This document shows, piece after piece, positions 34,591 to 42,623 of a stretch of 50,879 nucleotides of DNA. Below the pieces are notes generated by a model. The model made no database searches. It was not told the origin of the DNA and saw only the letters and a program-made list of their open reading frames with translations. Both the position numbers and the translations under genes were made by a program. Each line of letters starts with the position of its first letter. Within the stretch, counting starts at the first letter, position 1. Origin of the DNA: Ch67 sp964491665 (GTDB lineage Bacteria; Pseudomonadota; Gammaproteobacteria; Pseudomonadales; Ketobacteraceae); NCBI GenBank assembly GCA_964491665.1, contig CAZBII010000013.1, positions 1 to 50,879 of the forward strand, given 5' to 3'.

Positions 34591-34878
34591 ATGCAAATCA
34601 ACATCAGCGGACACCACGTAGAAGTGACTGATGCACTGAAGGATTATGTAGCCGACAAATTGACGAAGCTGGAGCGCCACACTGGCGACATCACCAGCAT
34701 CCAGGCCATCCTGAGCGTGGAAAAGAATCGCCAGATTGCGGAAGCCACCATTCGCGTGAAAGGCGCTGACCTGCACGCCAACGCCGAATCCGAAGACATG
34801 TACGCCGCCATCGACATGCTGACCGACAAGCTGGACCGGCAGGTGCTCAAGCACAAGGAAAAGATGAAAAGCTGGTAA
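34591..34878 (+). CDS. hpf: Hibernation-promoting factor (short form)
   Basis: This 95-residue protein binds the small ribosomal subunit and promotes dimerisation of idle ribosomes. The fold is recognised by INISGHHVEVTDALKDYVAD at the N-terminus, then VKGADLHANAESEDMYAAID and the basic end LDRQVLKHKEKMKSW. It lacks the C-terminal domain of long HPF and so matches the gammaproteobacterial short form. An AAGGAG ribosome site lies upstream. It follows rpoN and precedes ptsN by seven bases. Confidence 0.96.
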   Translation: MQINISGHHVEVTDALKDYVADKLTKLERHTGDITSIQAILSVEKNRQIAEATIRVKGADLHANAESEDMYAAIDMLTDKLDRQVLKHKEKMKSW

Positions 34879-34885
34879 CGTCGTT

Positions 34886-35338
34886 ATGGAACTTGCGGAA
34901 ATCATCAGCCCGGAACGGATCTTCGATCACGTACCGGGTGGCAGCAAAAAGAAAGTCCTCGAAACGGCTGCCGGGCTCATTGCCCGGCAGTTTCCCGAAC
35001 TGGACCCCAACTCCCTGTTTGACAGCCTCGTCGCCCGCGAACGCCTGGGCAGCACAGGACTGGGCAAAGGCATCGCCATTCCCCACTGTCGCGCCAGCAA
35101 CTGCAGCAAGGCCGTCGGCACCTTCATCAAGCTGGAAACACCCGTGGATTTCGACGCCATCGACCGCCAGCCGGTGGACATGCTGTTCGTGCTGCTGGTG
35201 CCGAAAGAAGCCCACGAAGATCATCTCAACATTCTCGCGAAAATCGCCGGTCTGCTGAACGACGATCGCCGCCGGGAAACCATCCGCCGCGCTGATTCGC
35301 CCCAGGCAATCCATGACGCGCTGGTGACGCCGCTGTGA
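34886..35338 (+). CDS. ptsN: Nitrogen-PTS enzyme IIA (EIIA-Ntr)
   Basis: The 150-residue protein has the PTS EIIA type 2 fold, with the phosphorylated histidine at 67 in GIAIPHCRAS. In the nitrogen phosphotransferase system it receives phosphate from NPr and regulates potassium transport, stress responses and other targets rather than sugar import. The segment VDMLFVLLVPKEAHEDHLNIL near residue 98 is typical. It lies in the rpoN-hpf-ptsN-rapZ-ptsO series; the EI enzyme PtsP is not in the window. Confidence 0.96.
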   Translation: MELAEIISPERIFDHVPGGSKKKVLETAAGLIARQFPELDPNSLFDSLVARERLGSTGLGKGIAIPHCRASNCSKAVGTFIKLETPVDFDAIDRQPVDMLFVLLVPKEAHEDHLNILAKIAGLLNDDRRRETIRRADSPQAIHDALVTPL

Positions 35339-35357
35339 CGGGCACCAAGGATTCAGC

Positions 35358-36206
35358 ATGAAACTGGTCGTCATCAGTGGCCGCTCGGGCTCGGGCAAAA
35401 CCACCGCCCTGCATGTGCTGGAAGACATCGGCTACTACTGTGTCGACAACCTGCCGGTGAGCCTGCTGCAGAAACTGATGCAGGAACTGAAACATTCCAG
35501 CCCGCCGGTCACGATGGCCGCCATCGGCATTGACGCCCGCAACACCAGCCGGCAGCTACAGAAGCTGCCCAACGTGCTGCGCGAACTGATCGCCGACGGC
35601 GTCGACAGCCAGGTGATCTATCTGGACGCCGACGACGAAGCCCTCATCAAGCGCTTCAGCGAAACCCGCCGCAAGCATCCGATCAGCAGCGACACCAAAA
35701 CCCTGCGCGAGGCCATCGAGCGCGAACGGGAAATGCTGAATCCGGTGGCCTCCAGCGCCAGCCTGATCATCGACACCAGCACCCTCACCCTTCACCAACT
35801 GCGCGACCAGATCAAGATCCGCGTGGGCGAAGCCGCCGACACCATGGCGATTCTGGTGGAATCCTTCGGCTTCAAGAACGGTATTCCGAAAGATGCCGAC
35901 GTGGTATTCGACGTGCGCTGCCTGCCCAATCCGCACTGGGTCACCCATCTGCGCGCCAAGACCGGACTGGATCAGGAAGTGAAGGATTTTCTCGCCAGCC
36001 ACGAACCCGTCGGCGAGATGATCAACGACATTCTGACGTTTCTGGAAAAGTGGCTGCCGCGTTTTGCCGCCAACAATCGCAGCTACATGACGGTCGCCAT
36101 CGGCTGCACCGGTGGCCAGCATCGTTCGGTCTACATCACGGAAATCCTGCTGCAACATCTCAGTCAGCGCTTCACCAACGTTCAGGCTAGACATCGCGAG
36201 CTGTAA
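35358..36206 (+). CDS. rapZ: RapZ, RNase adapter/nucleotide-binding protein
   Basis: The 282-residue protein has an N-terminal P-loop (SGRSGSGKTTALHVLEDIGY, from about residue 6) and the C-terminal conserved region DVVFDVRCLPNPHW near 183. A further motif, AIGCTGGQHRSVYI, lies near 249. In enterobacteria RapZ binds GlcN6P and hands the GlmZ small RNA to RNase E; outside them the function is less sure, but the gene is conserved beside ptsN and ptsO. The length is normal. Confidence 0.96.
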   Translation: MKLVVISGRSGSGKTTALHVLEDIGYYCVDNLPVSLLQKLMQELKHSSPPVTMAAIGIDARNTSRQLQKLPNVLRELIADGVDSQVIYLDADDEALIKRFSETRRKHPISSDTKTLREAIEREREMLNPVASSASLIIDTSTLTLHQLRDQIKIRVGEAADTMAILVESFGFKNGIPKDADVVFDVRCLPNPHWVTHLRAKTGLDQEVKDFLASHEPVGEMINDILTFLEKWLPRFAANNRSYMTVAIGCTGGQHRSVYITEILLQHLSQRFTNVQARHREL

Positions 36207-36245
36207 CTTGCGATACTCACCGCACATTGCCGGAAGCGCGTCACC

Positions 36246-36518
36246 ATGGAACTGAAAAAACAGCTCACCATCATCAACAAACTGGGCCTGCATGCACGCG
36301 CTGCATCCAAGCTGGTTGCCACCGCCTCGAAATTCCAGAGCAGCATCCAGATCAACCGCAATGGCCAGCAGGCCGACGCCAAGAGCATCATGTCCGTCCT
36401 GATGCTGGCCGCCAGCAAGGGCACCGTGCTGGATGTGACCGTCAGCGGCGACGACGCCGAACAGGCCCTGCAGCACATCGAAACACTCATCAACAATCGC
36501 TTCGACGAAGGCGAGTAA
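36246..36518 (+). CDS. ptsO: Nitrogen-PTS phosphocarrier NPr
   Basis: This is a 90-residue HPr-like protein. The phosphorylated histidine is at 16 in NKLGLHARAASKLV, and the regulatory-helix region reads ADAKSIMSVLMLAASKGTVL. It carries phosphate from EI-Ntr (PtsP) to EIIA-Ntr (PtsN, encoded 0.9 kb upstream). It follows rapZ after 39 bases, as in other gammaproteobacteria. The lack of HPr-type sugar PTS genes in the window fits a purely regulatory PTS here. Confidence 0.95.
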   Translation: MELKKQLTIINKLGLHARAASKLVATASKFQSSIQINRNGQQADAKSIMSVLMLAASKGTVLDVTVSGDDAEQALQHIETLINNRFDEGE

Positions 36519-36574
36519 CCCGTCCTAGACTTTCAACATCCGCCATCATCATTCCGCAAGAGTGAGAAGCCTGC

Positions 36575-37933
36575 ATGGCAATGAGTGCCAAGAACCTTGA
36601 AACCCAGGATCAGCTCCAGACCTTTCTGGAAGCGCTGGACAGTGGCACCTTCGCGGAAGTGCGCACCATGCTGCACGGCATGTCATGGCCGGAGATCGCC
36701 CACCTCATCGAGTCCTCGCCGCCGCGGGAGCGCAATATCCTCTGGCAATTGCTGGACAAGGATGACGAAGGCGAGGTGCTGCAATACCTGAACGAGGAAA
36801 TCGCCGCCCAGTTCCTGCGTCACCGCGACGCCGAGGAAATCATCAGCGCGGTGGAAGGCTTCGACGCCGACGACTTTGCCGACCTGCTGCAGGAACTGCC
36901 GCACAAGGTGATGAAGCGCGTGCTGGAGTCGATGGACGACCAGAACCGCCACCGCATCGAGGCCATCCTGTCGTATCCGGAAGATACGGCCGGCGGCCTG
37001 ATGAACACCGACATCATCACCATCCGCCCCGACATCACCCTGGACGTGGTGCTGCGCTATCTGCGCCGGCACGAATCCCTGCCCGCCGCCACCGACACCC
37101 TGCTGATCGTGAACCGGTCGGGCAAGTTTGTCGGCACCCTGCCGCTGACCACCCTGCTGGTGAAAGACCCCACCATGCTGGTGCGGGAAGCCATGATTAC
37201 CGACGCCATTGCCATCCGCGCCGACCAGTCCGCGAAGGATGTCGCCTCCATCTTCGAACGGGAAGACCTAGTGAGCGCGCCGGTGGTGGACAAGGATGGC
37301 CTGCTGCTGGGCCGGATTACGGTGGATGACGTGGTGGACGTGATTCTGGAAGGTGCCGACCACTCGCTGATGAGCATGGCGGGTCTGGACGAATACGAGG
37401 ACACCTTTGCCCCGGTACTGCGCACCAGCCGGCGGCGCGCCATCTGGCTGGGCATCAACCTGCTGACCGCATTTCTGGCCTCGGCGGTGGTGGGCCTTTT
37501 CGAACACACGCTGGAAAAAGTGGTGGCGCTGGCAGTGTTGATGCCGATTGTGGCCAGCATGGGCGGCGTGGCGGGCACCCAGACCCTTACCCTGGTCATC
37601 CGCGGCATGGCGCTGGGCCATGTGGGATCAGCCAACGCGCGCTGGCTGCTGACCCGGGAAATGGCGGTGGGTTTCCTGAACGGCCTGATGTGGGCGGTGG
37701 TGGTGGGCGCCGTGGCATCACTCTGGTTCCACGATTACACGCTGGGCGGCGTGCTGGCAGGCGCCATGATCATCAATCTGGTGATGGCTGCCATCGCGGG
37801 CGCCGCCCTGCCCATGATCCTGCAACGCATGGGCATCGACCCGGCCCTGTCCGGGGGCGTGATCCTCACCACCTTCACCGATTGCGTGGGGTTCTTTGCC
37901 TTCCTCGGCCTGGCCACCCTGATGTTCGCCTGA
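36575..37933 (+). CDS. mgtE: MgtE magnesium transporter
   Basis: The 452-residue channel-type magnesium importer has the full family layout. A helical N-domain (about residues 10-135) comes first, then two CBS domains (about 140-262, with EDTAGGLMNTDIITIRPD at the entry), a connecting helix and a five-helix membrane domain (about 288-452). The pore helix contains GGVAGTQTLTLVIRGMALG and the last helices include PALSGGVILTTFTDCVGFF. Cytoplasmic magnesium bound by the N and CBS domains closes the pore in characterised homologues. The ATG at 36575 and another two codons on are both possible. It follows ptsO after 56 bases. Confidence 0.97.
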   Translation: MAMSAKNLETQDQLQTFLEALDSGTFAEVRTMLHGMSWPEIAHLIESSPPRERNILWQLLDKDDEGEVLQYLNEEIAAQFLRHRDAEEIISAVEGFDADDFADLLQELPHKVMKRVLESMDDQNRHRIEAILSYPEDTAGGLMNTDIITIRPDITLDVVLRYLRRHESLPAATDTLLIVNRSGKFVGTLPLTTLLVKDPTMLVREAMITDAIAIRADQSAKDVASIFEREDLVSAPVVDKDGLLLGRITVDDVVDVILEGADHSLMSMAGLDEYEDTFAPVLRTSRRRAIWLGINLLTAFLASAVVGLFEHTLEKVVALAVLMPIVASMGGVAGTQTLTLVIRGMALGHVGSANARWLLTREMAVGFLNGLMWAVVVGAVASLWFHDYTLGGVLAGAMIINLVMAAIAGAALPMILQRMGIDPALSGGVILTTFTDCVGFFAFLGLATLMFA

Positions 37934-37995
37934 ATTCATCGACAAAAACTATGGATTCAATTTAAAAATCAAACCATTCAGGCGGGCACGGCCAT

Positions 37996-38025
37996 CTGAC
38001 ATACCCCCTTCGAATCTGCTAAAGT
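37996..38025 (+). promoter_or_regulatory. Probable sigma-70 promoter of sodB
   Basis: CTGACA at 37996-38001 and TAAAGT at 38020-38025 are 18 bases apart and resemble the -35 and -10 consensus. The start would be near 38032, giving a leader of about 40 bases before the sodB ATG at 38074. Confidence 0.5.
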
Positions 38026-38073
38026 CGTGCGTTCTTAAACCTGATCCAGCCGAGAAAAGAGAGGGATACACTC

Positions 38074-38658
38074 ATGGCATTCACACTTCCCGAACTGCCC
38101 TACGCCAAAGATGCGCTGCTGCCGCACATCTCCGTTGAAACACTGGAATTCCACCACGGCAAGCACCACAACGCCTACGTGACCAATCTGAACAACCTGG
38201 TCCCCGGCACCGAATTCGAAGGCAAGAGCCTGGAAGAGATCATCAAGAAGTCCAGCGGCGGCGTCTTCAACAACGCAGCCCAGATCTGGAACCACACCTT
38301 CTACTGGCACAGCCTGAGCCCCAAAGGCGGCGGTGCTCCCACCGGCGCAGTGGCAGCGGCCATTGAAAAAACCTGGGGCTCGTTCGACAAGTTCAAGGAA
38401 GAGTTCAACAAGATGGCCGTGGGCAACTTCGGTTCCAGCTGGACCTGGCTGGTGAAGAAAGCCGACGGCAGCCTGGCCATCGCCAACACCAGCAACGCCG
38501 GCACCCCGATCACCGAAGCCGGTGTCACCCCGCTGATCACCGTTGACCTGTGGGAACACGCCTACTACATCGACTTCCGCAACCTGCGTCCCAAGTACCT
38601 GGAAGCGTTCTGGGCACTGGTGAACTGGGAATTCGCCAACGCGAACTTCGCCAAGTAA
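38074..38658 (+). CDS. sodB: Iron superoxide dismutase
   Basis: This 194-residue cytoplasmic enzyme converts superoxide to hydrogen peroxide and oxygen. The metal ligands are visible: His in LEFHHGKHHNAYV (about residue 27), His in QIWNHTFYWHSLSP (about 74), and the Asp and His in DLWEHAYYIDFRN (about 157 and 161). The pattern of residues, including the early LPELPYAKDALLPHIS, fits the iron-type enzyme of gammaproteobacteria. It has its own probable promoter and a strong terminator, so it is monocistronic. No signal peptide is present. Confidence 0.97.
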   Translation: MAFTLPELPYAKDALLPHISVETLEFHHGKHHNAYVTNLNNLVPGTEFEGKSLEEIIKKSSGGVFNNAAQIWNHTFYWHSLSPKGGGAPTGAVAAAIEKTWGSFDKFKEEFNKMAVGNFGSSWTWLVKKADGSLAIANTSNAGTPITEAGVTPLITVDLWEHAYYIDFRNLRPKYLEAFWALVNWEFANANFAK

Positions 38659-38696
38659 GCGCCCCGCTACAAAGACAGCCTCCTCAGCTGAAGGAA

Positions 38697-38726
38697 ACGC
38701 CGGCCCATCAGGGTCGGCGTTTTTTT
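38697..38726 (+). terminator. Rho-independent terminator after sodB
   Basis: ACGCCGGCCC (38697-38706), an ATCA loop and GGGTCGGCGT (38711-38720, one wobble pair) are followed by a run of T residues to 38726. Confidence 0.92.
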
Positions 38727-38880
38727 ATGCCTGCGCGATGGGCAGACCGCAATCCCCCTGATGCTGCACGAATCAATACGTTGCATTAAAAAAGCGCACC
38801 AATTACGCACACTTCTGTTTTCTGTACTAGACCTAATTGGACAGTGTTCGCATTGCTGGCACTAAACAAGGAGAAAGTGG

Positions 38881-40179
38881 ATGAAAACAAGAGCAATAAG
38901 GACAGGGTTTACGTTAACGGCACTGGCACTTGCCGTCTCACCCGCCATGGCTACAGAAATACGATTTGACGGCTTTGCTTCTTTTGTAGCAGGCCAAGTA
39001 CTGGACAAGGACGAGTTGGCCAGCGAAGCCTTCCATGGCTATGACGAACGGATCGATTTCCAGAAAAACAGTCTGTTTGCCATTCAGGCCCGCGCCGATC
39101 TGCAGGAAAAGCTGTCCGCCACTGCCCAGATCATTGCCAAGGGCAGTGAGGACTATAACGCCCGCTTCAACTGGGCGTATCTGACCTACGAACTGTCCAA
39201 CGAACTGACTGTAAAAGCCGGCCGGTTCCGGGATCCACTGTTCATGTTCTCGGACTTTCTGGACGTGGGCTATGCCTACCACTGGATTTCACCGCCGGAA
39301 AGCGTCTATGACCTGAGCGGTTTCGATTCGAGCGACGGCGTAATGCTGCAACACCAGACTGACATTTTCGGATGGACATCCACCGCCACCCTTACCGCCG
39401 CACGCACCAGCGCCGATGTGAACCAGGGCACCCTCGAATCAAACAATTCATCCACCGTAACCTGGACCATGAACTATGACTGGTTCACGTTTCATGTCGC
39501 CCACTCGCAATCCGACATCACCCTCGATGCCAGCGCCTTCGATCAGATTGAGGAAGGGCTGTCTGGCTTTGGCGTGAGCCAGGAAGCGATTGATAACATG
39601 CTGATGGAGTCTGACAGGGGAGCATTTGATGGTATTGGTGTCTCCATCGACACAGGCAAGTTTTTCGCAATTGCCGAGTATACAGAAATCGCCACAGCCG
39701 ACACCTTTGCGGCTGACCCGTCAAAACAATGGTATGTAACCGGTGGCATGCGCTTCGGCAATTGGACCGCCTACGCAACCGTTGAAAACCAGCAAGCAGA
39801 CATCCGCGAACAAACGATGAATACCATTCTGGCGGAGTACGACCAGGGTGTTGCCTCGATGCAGGGAACTCAATCATTTCTTGCTACGACAATTACTAAC
39901 CTGATTGCCAGCGGGAACCCTGCGCTGATTGCCCAAGTACCTGCGCTACAAGCCAACTACAATCTGCTTGGTTTGGGACTGAGATCCGCACCCGATCTGC
40001 GTTCCGGCGTTCAGGCCGTGTTTGCCCAGGCAGAGCGGGATGAAGACACCTATAGCGTCGGCATTCGCTACAACTTCCATCCTTCTGCGTGCGCCAAGCT
40101 GGAGTACATGGAAATGGATGATCACATCAATGAAATGAAGCCTTCCGCCATCTCGGTGGCAGTGGACCTGGTGTACTAA
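38881..40179 (+). CDS. Outer-membrane porin-like protein, copy 1
   Basis: This 432-residue predicted outer-membrane barrel has a signal peptide (residues 1-24, ending SPAMA). After it come alternating strands with aromatic girdles, such as FDGFASFVAGQVL, SLFAIQARADLQEKLSATAQII and FNWAYLTYELSNELTVKAGRF. The last strand ends in Tyr (ISVAVDLVY), the usual barrel-assembly signal. A repetitive Ala/Gly/Leu-rich segment near residues 305-360 may be an extracellular loop or plug. The gene is followed after 14 bases by a small PstS-like gene. The same 1,299 bases occur again at 40784-42082 with no difference that I could see. I cannot assign the solute; the partner makes phosphate or another oxyanion a guess. 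Confidence 0.85.
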   Translation: MKTRAIRTGFTLTALALAVSPAMATEIRFDGFASFVAGQVLDKDELASEAFHGYDERIDFQKNSLFAIQARADLQEKLSATAQIIAKGSEDYNARFNWAYLTYELSNELTVKAGRFRDPLFMFSDFLDVGYAYHWISPPESVYDLSGFDSSDGVMLQHQTDIFGWTSTATLTAARTSADVNQGTLESNNSSTVTWTMNYDWFTFHVAHSQSDITLDASAFDQIEEGLSGFGVSQEAIDNMLMESDRGAFDGIGVSIDTGKFFAIAEYTEIATADTFAADPSKQWYVTGGMRFGNWTAYATVENQQADIREQTMNTILAEYDQGVASMQGTQSFLATTITNLIASGNPALIAQVPALQANYNLLGLGLRSAPDLRSGVQAVFAQAERDEDTYSVGIRYNFHPSACAKLEYMEMDDHINEMKPSAISVAVDLVY

Positions 40180-40186
40180 GGGAGGA
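38881..40186 (+). repeat. Direct repeat, copy 1 (whole porin gene)
   Basis: These 1,306 bases recur at 40784-42089 at an offset of 1,903 bases. Identity begins exactly at the ATG (different bases immediately before it) and stops seven bases past the stop codon, inside the next gene's ribosome site. I saw no mismatch across the repeat, reading by eye. Confidence 0.93.
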
Positions 40187-40193
40187 TGCGCAG

Positions 40194-40616
40194 ATGAAAA
40201 CATACGTTCGCAATCTGATTGGTTCCTCCCTGCTGTGCGCATTCAGCTCATTGGCCTGCGCCGAAATTGCGGTCATCGTTAACCCTGCTAATGGCGACAC
40301 CATTACCAAGGACGATATCGCTTCAATCTATCTGGGCAAAACCAAGACGTTCCCAGGTGGAAAAAATGCCATCCCGCTAGACCGCACAGAAGGCTCCGCT
40401 TCGCGCGTTGAATTCGTCAGCAAAGTAATCGACAAAGACGAAGCGCAGATGAAAGCCTACTGGTCGCGTCTGATTTTCACCGGCAAGGGTGTACCACCCA
40501 AGGTCGTTGAATCTGATGCTGAAGTGAAGGAAATGGTGTCGCGCAATCCGGACACCATTGGATTCATTGATGCCGCAGGCGCTGATGCAAGCGTGAAAGT
40601 CGTATCCAAGTTCTGA
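40194..40616 (+). CDS. Small PstS-like periplasmic binding-domain protein, copy 1
   Basis: This 140-residue secreted protein has a signal peptide ending near LACA-E (residue 22). The mature part resembles one lobe of PstS-type phosphate-binding proteins (PBP-like domain): VNPANGDTITKDDIASIYLG, then the conserved TFPGGKNAIPLDR and a final TIGFIDAAGAD. The usual PstS has two lobes and about 320 residues, so this is a half-sized form. GGAGG lies eight bases before the ATG. It follows porin copy 1 after 14 bases and probably shares its transcript. Its paralogue at 42097 has the same length and is about four-fifths identical by eye. Ligand and partner are unknown. Confidence 0.82.
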   Translation: MKTYVRNLIGSSLLCAFSSLACAEIAVIVNPANGDTITKDDIASIYLGKTKTFPGGKNAIPLDRTEGSASRVEFVSKVIDKDEAQMKAYWSRLIFTGKGVPPKVVESDAEVKEMVSRNPDTIGFIDAAGADASVKVVSKF

Positions 40617-40657
40617 TTTCACATCGCACATTCGCATCAAAGCAGTGACAGCATTGC

Positions 40658-40682
40658 GGCCCCGCCCGATTCTCTCGGGGCC
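40658..40682 (+). terminator. Hairpin after the first porin module
   Basis: GGCCCCG (40658-40664) pairs with CGGGGCC (40676-40682) around an 11-base loop, about 40 bases after the stop of the first PstS-like gene. There is no good T-run. It may end or attenuate transcription between the two modules. Confidence 0.5.
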
Positions 40683-40783
40683 TCTGACTTAGCGCGACAG
40701 CAACTTATTAGGAATTTCTTGCTTCGTGTACTACTACTTATAAGCGGGTGTGCGCATTAGTTCTTAAAGAAAGGAGCTGAAGA

Positions 40784-42082
40784 ATGAAAACAAGAGCAAT
40801 AAGGACAGGGTTTACGTTAACGGCACTGGCACTTGCCGTCTCACCCGCCATGGCTACAGAAATACGATTTGACGGCTTTGCTTCTTTTGTAGCAGGCCAA
40901 GTACTGGACAAGGACGAGTTGGCCAGCGAAGCCTTCCATGGCTATGACGAACGGATCGATTTCCAGAAAAACAGTCTGTTTGCCATTCAGGCCCGCGCCG
41001 ATCTGCAGGAAAAGCTGTCCGCCACTGCCCAGATCATTGCCAAGGGCAGTGAGGACTATAACGCCCGCTTCAACTGGGCGTATCTGACCTACGAACTGTC
41101 CAACGAACTGACTGTAAAAGCCGGCCGGTTCCGGGATCCACTGTTCATGTTCTCGGACTTTCTGGACGTGGGCTATGCCTACCACTGGATTTCACCGCCG
41201 GAAAGCGTCTATGACCTGAGCGGTTTCGATTCGAGCGACGGCGTAATGCTGCAACACCAGACTGACATTTTCGGATGGACATCCACCGCCACCCTTACCG
41301 CCGCACGCACCAGCGCCGATGTGAACCAGGGCACCCTCGAATCAAACAATTCATCCACCGTAACCTGGACCATGAACTATGACTGGTTCACGTTTCATGT
41401 CGCCCACTCGCAATCCGACATCACCCTCGATGCCAGCGCCTTCGATCAGATTGAGGAAGGGCTGTCTGGCTTTGGCGTGAGCCAGGAAGCGATTGATAAC
41501 ATGCTGATGGAGTCTGACAGGGGAGCATTTGATGGTATTGGTGTCTCCATCGACACAGGCAAGTTTTTCGCAATTGCCGAGTATACAGAAATCGCCACAG
41601 CCGACACCTTTGCGGCTGACCCGTCAAAACAATGGTATGTAACCGGTGGCATGCGCTTCGGCAATTGGACCGCCTACGCAACCGTTGAAAACCAGCAAGC
41701 AGACATCCGCGAACAAACGATGAATACCATTCTGGCGGAGTACGACCAGGGTGTTGCCTCGATGCAGGGAACTCAATCATTTCTTGCTACGACAATTACT
41801 AACCTGATTGCCAGCGGGAACCCTGCGCTGATTGCCCAAGTACCTGCGCTACAAGCCAACTACAATCTGCTTGGTTTGGGACTGAGATCCGCACCCGATC
41901 TGCGTTCCGGCGTTCAGGCCGTGTTTGCCCAGGCAGAGCGGGATGAAGACACCTATAGCGTCGGCATTCGCTACAACTTCCATCCTTCTGCGTGCGCCAA
42001 GCTGGAGTACATGGAAATGGATGATCACATCAATGAAATGAAGCCTTCCGCCATCTCGGTGGCAGTGGACCTGGTGTACTAA
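40784..42082 (+). CDS. Outer-membrane porin-like protein, copy 2
   Basis: This second 432-residue porin gene encodes the same protein as the gene at 38881, with the same DNA sequence throughout. It has a signal peptide to about residue 24, a barrel with aromatic-girdled strands and a C-terminal Tyr. Its upstream region is unrelated to that of copy 1: it has a different ribosome site (AAGGAG, eight bases before the ATG) and different promoter-proximal DNA, so the two copies may be expressed under different conditions. It is followed after 14 bases by a diverged PstS-like partner. Possible explanations are recent gene conversion or a sequence-assembly error. Confidence 0.85.
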   Translation: MKTRAIRTGFTLTALALAVSPAMATEIRFDGFASFVAGQVLDKDELASEAFHGYDERIDFQKNSLFAIQARADLQEKLSATAQIIAKGSEDYNARFNWAYLTYELSNELTVKAGRFRDPLFMFSDFLDVGYAYHWISPPESVYDLSGFDSSDGVMLQHQTDIFGWTSTATLTAARTSADVNQGTLESNNSSTVTWTMNYDWFTFHVAHSQSDITLDASAFDQIEEGLSGFGVSQEAIDNMLMESDRGAFDGIGVSIDTGKFFAIAEYTEIATADTFAADPSKQWYVTGGMRFGNWTAYATVENQQADIREQTMNTILAEYDQGVASMQGTQSFLATTITNLIASGNPALIAQVPALQANYNLLGLGLRSAPDLRSGVQAVFAQAERDEDTYSVGIRYNFHPSACAKLEYMEMDDHINEMKPSAISVAVDLVY

Positions 42083-42089
42083 GGGAGGA
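40784..42089 (+). repeat. Direct repeat, copy 2 (whole porin gene)
   Basis: This is the second copy of the 1,306-base repeat that starts at 38881. The offset is 1,903 bases, and the same offset relates the starts (40194, 42097) and ends (40616, 42519) of the PstS-like genes. The whole two-gene module is therefore a tandem duplication. Confidence 0.93.
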
Positions 42090-42096
42090 CATGACA

Positions 42097-42519
42097 ATGA
42101 GAGTGATGACAAAAAATATCCTGTGTGCTTCCCTGCTGGCTGCAATGTCGAGCCTGACGTTTGCCGAAGTGGCCGTGATTGTTAATCCTGCCAATGGTGA
42201 CAACATCACCAAGGATGATATTGCTGCGATCTATCTGGCCAAAACCAAGACCTTCCCGGGCGGCAAGAACGCTGTCGCGCTGGATCTGCCGGAAGGCTCC
42301 GCCGCCCGCGTGGAGTTCGTCTCCAAGGTGGTGGACAAGGACGAAGCGCAAATGAAAGCCTACTGGTCGCGTCTGATTTTCACCGGCAAGGGTGTTCCGC
42401 CCAAAGTGCTGGAAAACGACGCCGCTGTGAAGGCTGAAGTTGCCAAGACAGCCGATGCCATCGGTTTCATCGACGCCGCGTCAGCTGACGGCACTGTCAA
42501 GGTGGTAGGCAAGTTCTAA
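42097..42519 (+). CDS. Small PstS-like periplasmic binding-domain protein, copy 2
   Basis: This 140-residue secreted protein is paralogous to the one at 40194. The signal peptide ends near LTFA-E. The mature domain keeps VNPANGDNITKDDIAAIYL, TFPGGKNAVALD and AIGFIDAASAD. By eye about 24 of roughly 118 mature residues differ from copy 1, mostly toward Ala, and the codons are more GC-rich. A stretch of about 55 bases around DEAQMKAYWSRLIFTGKGV is nearly the same in both genes. GGAGG eight bases upstream supports the ATG at 42097 over the one at 42091. A strong terminator ends the module. Confidence 0.82.
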   Translation: MRVMTKNILCASLLAAMSSLTFAEVAVIVNPANGDNITKDDIAAIYLAKTKTFPGGKNAVALDLPEGSAARVEFVSKVVDKDEAQMKAYWSRLIFTGKGVPPKVLENDAAVKAEVAKTADAIGFIDAASADGTVKVVGKF

Positions 42520-42565
42520 CGGTTTTTCCGACTATTGTTGACTGGCTTTTCTTTGCAACAACTCC

Positions 42566-42600
42566 ATGCCCCGCGCGTCAAACCGCGGGGCATTTTTTTT
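42566..42600 (+). terminator. Rho-independent terminator after the second porin module
   Basis: ATGCCCCGCG (42566-42575) pairs with CGCGGGGCAT (42584-42593), followed by a run of eight T residues to 42600. It is a strong intrinsic terminator 46 bases past the stop codon. Confidence 0.92.
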
Positions 42601-42623
42601 GCGCGGCGCGTGCAGCGAAAATT

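Noticed and set aside
38857..38871. TGGCAC just upstream of the first porin gene as a possible sigma-54 -24 element
   Set aside because: The -12 element (TTGC) is not present at the required spacing; the following bases read TAAACAAGG.
38881..42089. The long direct repeats as the ends of a transposon or insertion sequence
   Set aside because: The repeat is exactly a porin gene. There is no transposase, no terminal inverted repeat and no target-site duplication.
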